Below, piece by piece: positions 58,192 through 64,000 of a DNA stretch of 64,000 nt. The stretch is from the NCBI RefSeq assembly GCF_032362555.1, contig NC_083523.1, forward strand, positions 719,501 through 783,500, given 5' to 3'. This DNA is from Amyelois transitella (lineage: Eukaryota; Arthropoda; Insecta; Lepidoptera; Pyralidae). The stretch's first letter is position 1. Every line of letters begins with the position of its first letter. The translations under genes and the position numbers were made by a program. The notes beneath the pieces are model-generated. The model worked only from the letters and a program-made list of their open reading frames with translations, ran no database searches and had not been told where the DNA came from.

Positions 58192-58927
58192 TCTGGCCCG
58201 TCGGGTATAGGTCCAGCAGTATTTGGGATTGTTTTGCAGTTCTTTTATCTTTATCATATGAATCAATGTATGAATTTGTGTGTGTTTCACCTCAATCTGC
58301 GTGATGATATACACAAATTATAAAATGCCTCTGGCAGCCGTTGATGGCAAGAAAGTAAGTAAAAAAAAGTGAGACAGTAGACATGATTACTACATGTAGC
58401 CAGAATTTGGCAGAATGGACTAAAAACTGAGCTGATGACAAAGACCTGACCAAGTGAAGAAATGACTTACAAAACATAAAATAAAACAAATACGAAATTA
58501 TTAAATTCAGATTTAAAAACAATGTTTAGTAAGTAGTGAAATGTAAAATCCAATTCGGCCATGGGTCCTGATAGAAATCCACAATAATTCCTCTTTTACT
58601 TACTTAAAACCTTTTACTACGTTTTAAAAGAAAACATTAAAAAAATAAGTTAAAACCATTTATCTATAATTTTAAGAAAGTATCAGTTTCTCTTAATTTT
58701 TCATCCCTTCCATACACACGGCTTTACAACGCCATAATAGTTGCTAAATTACAAACCAACTAATTTCGCTTATTTAATCGGCCTTTGGCTGAAAAGCCAA
58801 TTATTGTGCCATTATTTCCACCAAGTGTTTTAGTTTCAATACTATTCCGTACAATAATGTACCATCATCAGTTCATTAGTACATACTGGAATAGGAAATG
58901 TTTTGAATCGATACTGAATTCGGAAAA

Positions 58928-61445
58928 ATGGTATTATCGACGAATGTAACAATAGTTATTGCAATTTTAACATCACTGATTACTGTTGCAGATGTAAGAA
59001 CATTGAAATTATTATCATTTATGTAACACGTTACATTCATTACTATGTTTGCCTTTATTTTGATCATTCGGCTACTTGTCAAGGTTCTCTTTATCAAACC
59101 ATACTCCATCAAAAATTGATCACCTATTTATTTCAACATTTACCTAAATTATGGTCGTACCAGCAATTTTATTTACCTCCTGAGTTCTGGAATTTTCCGA
59201 TGACTACAATTAAATTATGGAGATGTTTAGCCAGATTGGATTCTGATCTCATATGCCTGATTAAGCAAGTCTCCTCACGATATTTTCTTTTCAACAGATA
59301 TACTTTTTCAGTTTGCTCCATGACCACGAACACCTTTCGACATAATGATTTCAGTATTCAACATCATAAAATGCTCATCAAAAATTTTACAAATCTCATA
59401 TACTCTATGCAGTTACAGGGATTAAAAATGATTCCCGAATCCGTAAAAGTGGTGTACGCCAACGAAAAATACGTGGACAGAGTAGTAGCGAATGTACGAA
59501 GATACACGAGGCACGGCGATTACTTCATGAACTTTCAAGGGAGGATCAAACACACTTGGGCGAACAACATTACAGTACGTATTTCATGAAATTGTCATGG
59601 CAAGTCCATAATGAAGAAAGAAGACCAGAGAGAGAGAGAAGAAGAAGAGAAATGTCAGAAGGGGATTCGCAATAAAACCGTGGAGAAAGTAGTTAATTTT
59701 GAGGTTACATATTATAGGTTATACTGACTGGCCTGGGTCTTGGAAATTTATTTATATAAGTATTTATTATAATATATATTATCGTTGAGTTAGTATCTCG
59801 GAACACAAGTCTCGAACTTACTTCGAGGCTAACTTAAAACGGTAATGTGTCCCATATACATTTATTTATATATAATCATGTCCTTATACTTTACGGGTCA
59901 GAATGAGCCAATCTCAAAGAGACTAAAAGGCCACGTTCAGCTTTACTGCTAAACGGTGGAATTATATTTGAATTTTTAACCTTTGTTAGACAAATTTTGC
60001 AGGACCTACAAACTTTGCTAACTATTTATTCGTCAGAAAAAGCGAAGAACTCCTGCGGGCTTGATGACCGAGGACAAATAATTAAGTCTCTAGACCCAGG
60101 ATCTCTGGGTCGGGCGTTGTCTGTCAGTCAGTCCCTACGTTATGAAAGAGTTTTGCTCCCACCGGTTTTGCAGTAGCATTTTTAGATAGAAACTTTCCTA
60201 AAAGAAACCCTCTTCCAAACACGAACAGAATCCGTTCACAACATTCCGAGATTAGGCGCATACATACAAACAAAGAAAATAAGGTGATTTAGGCTAAGTA
60301 GTGATAGTGATGATGATGATTATGTTTTCAGATAAACGTAGTGATGACAGAGTACCTGCACAATGAGTACCGGCGATCCTTCATCGAGTTCCATCTCAAG
60401 TTCTGCGATATGCTGAACAAGGAGCCCATGTTTGGAAGGATGATCGCGCAAATGGGAGTCGTCTGTCCGCTACCTAAGGTAACTATTGGAGTAATCGCAC
60501 TATTATAAATTTGGTTATATTATAGTTTACGTTGTGCCGTGTAGTTCCCGGCACCTATGAAAAAAAAAGAATAGGACCACTCCATCTCGTTCCCATGGAT
60601 GTCGTAGAAGGCGACTAAGGAATAGGCTTATAAACTTGGGATTCTTCTTTTAGGCGATGGGCTAGCAACCCGTCAGTATTTGAATCTCAATTCTATCATT
60701 AAGCCAAACAGCTGAACGTGGCCTATCAGTCTTTTCAAGACTGTTGGCTCTGTCTACCCCGTAAGGGATAAAGACGTGATCATATGTATGTATGTATGTA
60801 TAGTTTACATCAATTTTATGCCGTGTGGTACCCGGCACCTATGAAAAAAAGGAATACTCCATCTTCTTCTCTCTTTGATCATTCACTTCATCTCCATGGA
60901 TGTCGTAGAAAGCGAATTTGACCACCGACGCTCTTTTAACCACTTTTTACCTCGCTATACATACATATAATCACGTCTATATCCCTTACGGGCAAGACAG
61001 AGCCAACTGTCTTGAACAGACTGATTGACCACGCTCAGCTTTTTGGCTTGATGATTGAATTGAGATTCATATAGTGACAGGTTGTTAGCCTATCGCCTAA
61101 AAGAAGAATCCCAAGTTTAGAAGCCTATCCCTTAGTCGCCTTTCACGACATCCATGGGAAAGAGAAGGAGCGGTCCTATTCTTTTTTTTGTATAATTAGC
61201 GCCTGGAACCACACGGCATGGTGAGGATGCAACAGGGAAGTAAGCCAAGAGGAAGAAGTATAAACATGGAACCCTAATTTCTAACTATCTTTCAGGGTGA
61301 ATATCGGCTGATGAACATGACAGTGCAATCACCAAATTTCCCCAACCGCTGGCCGTTCGAGAAGGGGGGGGCCGATGTCAACATCACCACCAATGCAGGA
61401 GACCTTGTGGGGAGCGGATATATTCATGTTTTGTTTAAACAATAA
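58928..61445 (+). CDS. Small secreted DUF1091-like protein, copy 2
   Basis: Exons 58928-58993, 59419-59574, 60332-60478 and 61296-61445, all phase 0, give 172 aa. Exons 2 and 3 have exactly the lengths of copy 1 (156 and 147 bp). MVLSTNVTIVIAILTSLITVA is a signal peptide. The mature part begins GLKMIPESVKVVYANEKY and continues INVVMTEYLHNEYRRSFIEF, FCDMLNKEPMFGRMIAQ, VCPLPKGEYRLMNMTVQS and FPNRWPFEKGGADVNITT. The final exon is strikingly close to that of copy 1 while exon 2 has drifted. A tandem duplicate of 55685-58061, same strand. An open frame starting at 59116 runs through the acceptor into exon 2, so an alternative start or retained intron is possible. SINE A lies directly after the stop. 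Confidence 0.87.
59722..59866 (+). mobile_element. SINE C, 3' half
   Basis: From tgactggcctgggtcttgg to ggtaatgtgtccc, in intron 2 of DUF1091 copy 2. Confidence 0.75.
59868..59972 (-). mobile_element. SINE A, tail half, diverged
   Basis: ataatcatgtccttatac through ggccacgttcagc. Confidence 0.6.
60534..60801 (+). mobile_element. SINE A, complete, intron 3 of DUF1091 copy 2
   Basis: Head gtgccgtgtagttcccggcacc to a (TATG)3 tail. Flanking tatagttta (60521) and tatagttta (60799) look like its target-site duplication. Confidence 0.9.
60818..60920 (+). mobile_element. SINE A, head fragment
   Basis: tgccgtgtggtacccggcacc to ggatgtcgtagaaagcga. Confidence 0.7.
60957..61219 (-). mobile_element. SINE A, complete
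   Basis: CATA tail to the tggaaccacacggca head, followed by a 40-bp SINE B scrap (61220-61262). Confidence 0.9.
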
Positions 61446-61455
61446 CAAACAACAT

Positions 61456-61660
61456 TGAAAAGAATAGGACCACTCCATCTCATTCCCATGGATGTCGTAA
61501 AAGGCGACTAAGGGATATGCTTATAAACTTGGGATTCTTCTTTCAGGCGACAGGCTAGCAACTTGTCACTATTTGAATCTCTATTCTATCATTAAGCCAA
61601 ACAGCTGGACGTGGCCCTTAGTCGCCTTTTACAACATCCATGGGAAAAAGATGAGTTTTC
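61456..61660. mobile_element. Composite SINE A directly after a stop codon
   Basis: A plus-strand copy without head starts 11 bp after the DUF1091 copy 2 stop (aaaagaataggaccactcc). At 61617 it switches to a minus-strand piece (ccttagtcgccttttacaac). From 61661 to 62167 nothing else was recognised. Confidence 0.8.
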
Positions 61661-62184
61661 AAATATTCTATTTCCTGCTTATTCCGATATTCCGAGCGTA
61701 CTCCTAACTGTCAACTAATTACAAAATTCAATAGCAACTATAAGTATAATTGCGAAAGTGAATTGGATTTTAGTGGACATAGAGTTTGTTCATTAGTTCA
61801 CCACATCACATTTTACCACTGGACCGATTTTTATGAACAATACAAATATAACCTAGACCTTTGTACAGAATATTTACGCGATTTTAAGATAAACACGTGC
61901 AGAGCTGCGCGCAAAAGTTTGTAAAGAATATTTATATTGTCATTTCTTCTACAAATTTCAATATTGTAACATAATAATTAACATAACATCAGTGTACAAC
62001 TCTAAGAAACAAACGGTGTAACATCGTATAAATTGTTTATAAGCCCCTTACTCTGTGAAACTTCGAACAAAGTTTTCCTAATGTGACATTTAGCTCGACA
62101 CGCGGCGTCATGCGATCTATATCATATTCAATGTATCCGTTCCATGTTTGCTAAAGTTAAATACATTTTAAGAGGAAAAGATTG

Positions 62185-62540
62185 TCTTCTTCCTGGCTTT
62201 AGTCCCGGTTGCATCCTCATCATTCTGGGGAGGAGTCTTTGACCGTGGATCCTGAATTGGGTGAGTCAGGTTTTTACACGAAGCGACTCCCATCTGACCT
62301 CCGCAACCTTTGCAGGTAAAGCTAACCCGTATTGGATCACGATTAGACATCTAGTTGGCTGAATGTGTAGATTTCCTCATGATGTTTTCACTCACCGTAA
62401 AAGCATCGGTTAGTATTTAAAGTAATGTACATAACTTCGAAAATAGTCATTGGTACGTGGCCGAGATGGGATTCGTACCTGTGCCTTTATGCGTGTCACG
62501 CATTTAAACCGGGCACCTTATCGATTAGACCACCAACGCT
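62185..62540 (-). mobile_element. SINE B, complete, with 17-bp target-site duplication
   Basis: Flanked by ttaagaggaaaagattg at 62168-62184 and 62541-62557. The tRNA-like head is at the right (tggtggtctaatcgataagg as A-box region, ggtacgaatccc as B-box). This copy defines the family's ends, 356 bp. Confidence 0.92.
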
Positions 62541-62647
62541 CTTAAGAGGAAAAGATTGCGGGACATAATTCAAAGAGGTAGATTATCGAGATAAAACAAT
62601 TTAAGAGGGTATACATATCCATACTGAAGAAGAGTATTAACTATATA

Positions 62648-62881
62648 TACGGGACAAATTACACAGATTGAGGTAGCCTCGAAGTAAGTTCGAGACTTGT
62701 GTTACGAGATGCTAACTCAACGATACTATATTTTATAATAAATACTTATATAAGTACCTAAACATCCCAGACCCAGGACAATCAGAAAAAGTTCTTTTCT
62801 CATCATGCCCTGGCCGGGATTCGAACCCGGGACCTCCGGTGACACAGTCAAGCGTACTACCGCTGCGCCACAGAGGCCGTC
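62648..62881 (-). mobile_element. SINE C, complete
   Basis: Head (rc) ggcctctgtggcgcagcgg at the right end and cgggacaaattacacag at the left. Confidence 0.85.
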
Positions 62882-62934
62882 AATCAAGAGAAAACATAGC
62901 TGCTTTTTTACCTGCGCAGATCGTAAATCAATTA

Positions 62935-63172
62935 AGGGAGTGGCTTCTAATCTTGGGATTCTTACTTAAGAGATGGGCTAGATACCAGTCACTATTTATC
63001 TCTATCAAGAAATTAACCATAAAGCTGATCGTGGCCTTTATATCGAGACGTTTAAGTGATACCTATTGTCATTTTACAATGTAGGCATTCTGCTAGACAC
63101 CCCTTTCGGTCTTTATGAGACTGTTAACTCTGTATACCCCGTGAGGTTTAAAGACGTGATTTAATGTATATA
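62935..63172 (+). mobile_element. SINE A, diverged and interrupted
   Basis: 62935-63060 (cttgggattcttacttaag onward) and 63100-63172 (cggtctttatgagactg to atttaatgtatat) are two parts of one old copy. Confidence 0.6.
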
Positions 63173-63185
63173 TCAAGAACCGCCT

Positions 63186-63318
63186 AGAAACCGAGTCAAC
63201 AACCCCATCTAGTTACGTAAGTGGGTGACGCATAGCTCAACCCCAATAGTTGCAGAGTTGCGTCACGGCGAACTGGTGTAATTTCAAATGTTGGCCTACG
63301 ACCAACTGGCTAGGATTC
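63186..63318 (+). repeat. Direct repeat, first copy
   Basis: About 130 bp (gagtcaacaaccccatctag onward) repeated at 63681-63807 with few differences. Each contains an internal inverted pair gtgacgca / tgcgtcac. Confidence 0.85.
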
Positions 63319-63329
63319 AGAACACAATA

Positions 63330-63400
63330 TAATAGAGTAGATTTTCAAAATTGGATAAAAGGTACGGCGGAGCAAACTACACTACAGCATTTTCACCGGG
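63330..63400 (-). mobile_element. LINE 2, 3'-UTR fragment with internal deletion
   Basis: gattttcaaaattggataaa joins acggcggagcaaactac. Confidence 0.55.
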
Positions 63401-63680
63401 CGTCAATTTACAATCTAAATCGTGGACTTATTAATTAAAATTATTCACATTTTCTGTTAATTAAGTGTATACATAGTTACTTTTTCTTGACCATACTAAC
63501 TTGTCGGTTTACCAAATTTCAGAGAATTGAATTTTGTTCAAAATTTTATTTTATTTAATTGTATTTTGATAATGTTGAATCTCCTTCTTTTTCCTCCTGG
63601 TGTTAGTTGGGACTAACCACAACTCTCACAACTAGTCACAACCTCACCTTTAAAGTTTAGGTAAGAAACATCTAGAACTT

Positions 63681-63807
63681 AAGTCAACAACCCCATCTGG
63701 TTACGTAAGTGGGTGACGCATAGCACAACCCCAATAGTTGCAGAGTTGCGTCACGGTGAACTGCTATAATTTCAATTGTTGGAATGCAGCCAATTGGCTA
63801 AGGTTAT
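63681..63807 (+). repeat. Direct repeat, second copy
   Basis: Second copy of the 63186 repeat, about 495 bp away. The 63401-63680 spacer is AT-rich with nothing recognised. Confidence 0.85.
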
Positions 63808-63884
63808 CTTGTAATTTAACTCACGTCCACATTTCTATGCTAAGTTGGGATAATTGTAGAATTGAGATCTGAATATACAAGGAA

Positions 63885-64000
63885 TCAGATATACAAGGAG
63901 AGTGTGGAGGGAAAGGTCGGAGTGGGAAGACCTAGACGAACGTATCTTGATGAAATTAAGGACGTCGTGGTAAAGGGTCAGGTCAAAAGTACCCGAAACC
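63885..64000 (+). mobile_element. LINE 1, fragment running off the window
   Basis: Frame QIYKESVEGKVGVGRPRRTY and KDVVVKGQVKSTRN, matching the copy at 51283. The 3' end lies beyond 64000. Confidence 0.8.

Overview
This is a stretch of insect nuclear DNA, almost certainly from a moth or butterfly. It is AT-rich, its genes are split into many short exons with GT..AG introns, and it is packed with mobile elements of types I associate with lepidopteran genomes: short non-autonomous Helitrons (TC...CTAG ends), tRNA-derived SINEs, and one very abundant SINE (called SINE A here). The species cannot be told from the sequence.

Layout. (1) 37-791: a DNA transposon with inverted ends that carries the first exon of a YqaJ/SWIM-type gene. 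(2) 1610-5089, minus: a four-exon gene for a secreted, Asn/Gln/Tyr-rich protein of about 712 residues. (3) 5.3-16.3 kb: a repeat-dominated interval with no convincing gene. (4) 16700-21715, plus: an SLC22-type organic cation transporter, 519 aa in four exons. (5) 22837-31348, minus: a nine-exon neutral lipase, 337 aa, with a full Ser-Asp-His triad. Its introns hold a 131-bp tandem array and two decayed copies of its own exons. (6) 31795-36561: a 2,387-bp tandem duplication without genes. (7) 40619-47953, minus: the 3' five coding exons of Sap47/SYAP1 (BSD domain), in a region largely free of repeats. (8) 50588-55227, plus: a second SLC22 transporter, 500 aa in six exons. (9) 55685-58061 and 58928-61445, plus: a tandem pair of small secreted DUF1091-like proteins with matching exon structure. 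(10) 61.4-64 kb: repeats only.

All splice junctions given were read by eye. Phases close exactly in every gene model, and the paired paralogues support each other. The two transporters flank the lipase, and the two DUF1091-like genes lie side by side, so the window records several gene, exon and segment duplications. No operon-like co-regulation is expected or seen.

SINE A is written here as running from a GCCGTGTGGTTCCCGGCACC head to a (TATG)n tail. It occurs about 60 times, whole or in pieces. Its last ~50 bases match the 3' end of a LINE that is also in the window, which points to that LINE as its mobilising partner. Two other tRNA-derived SINEs (SINE B, SINE C) and a second LINE family (LINE 2) recur. 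These family names are mine.
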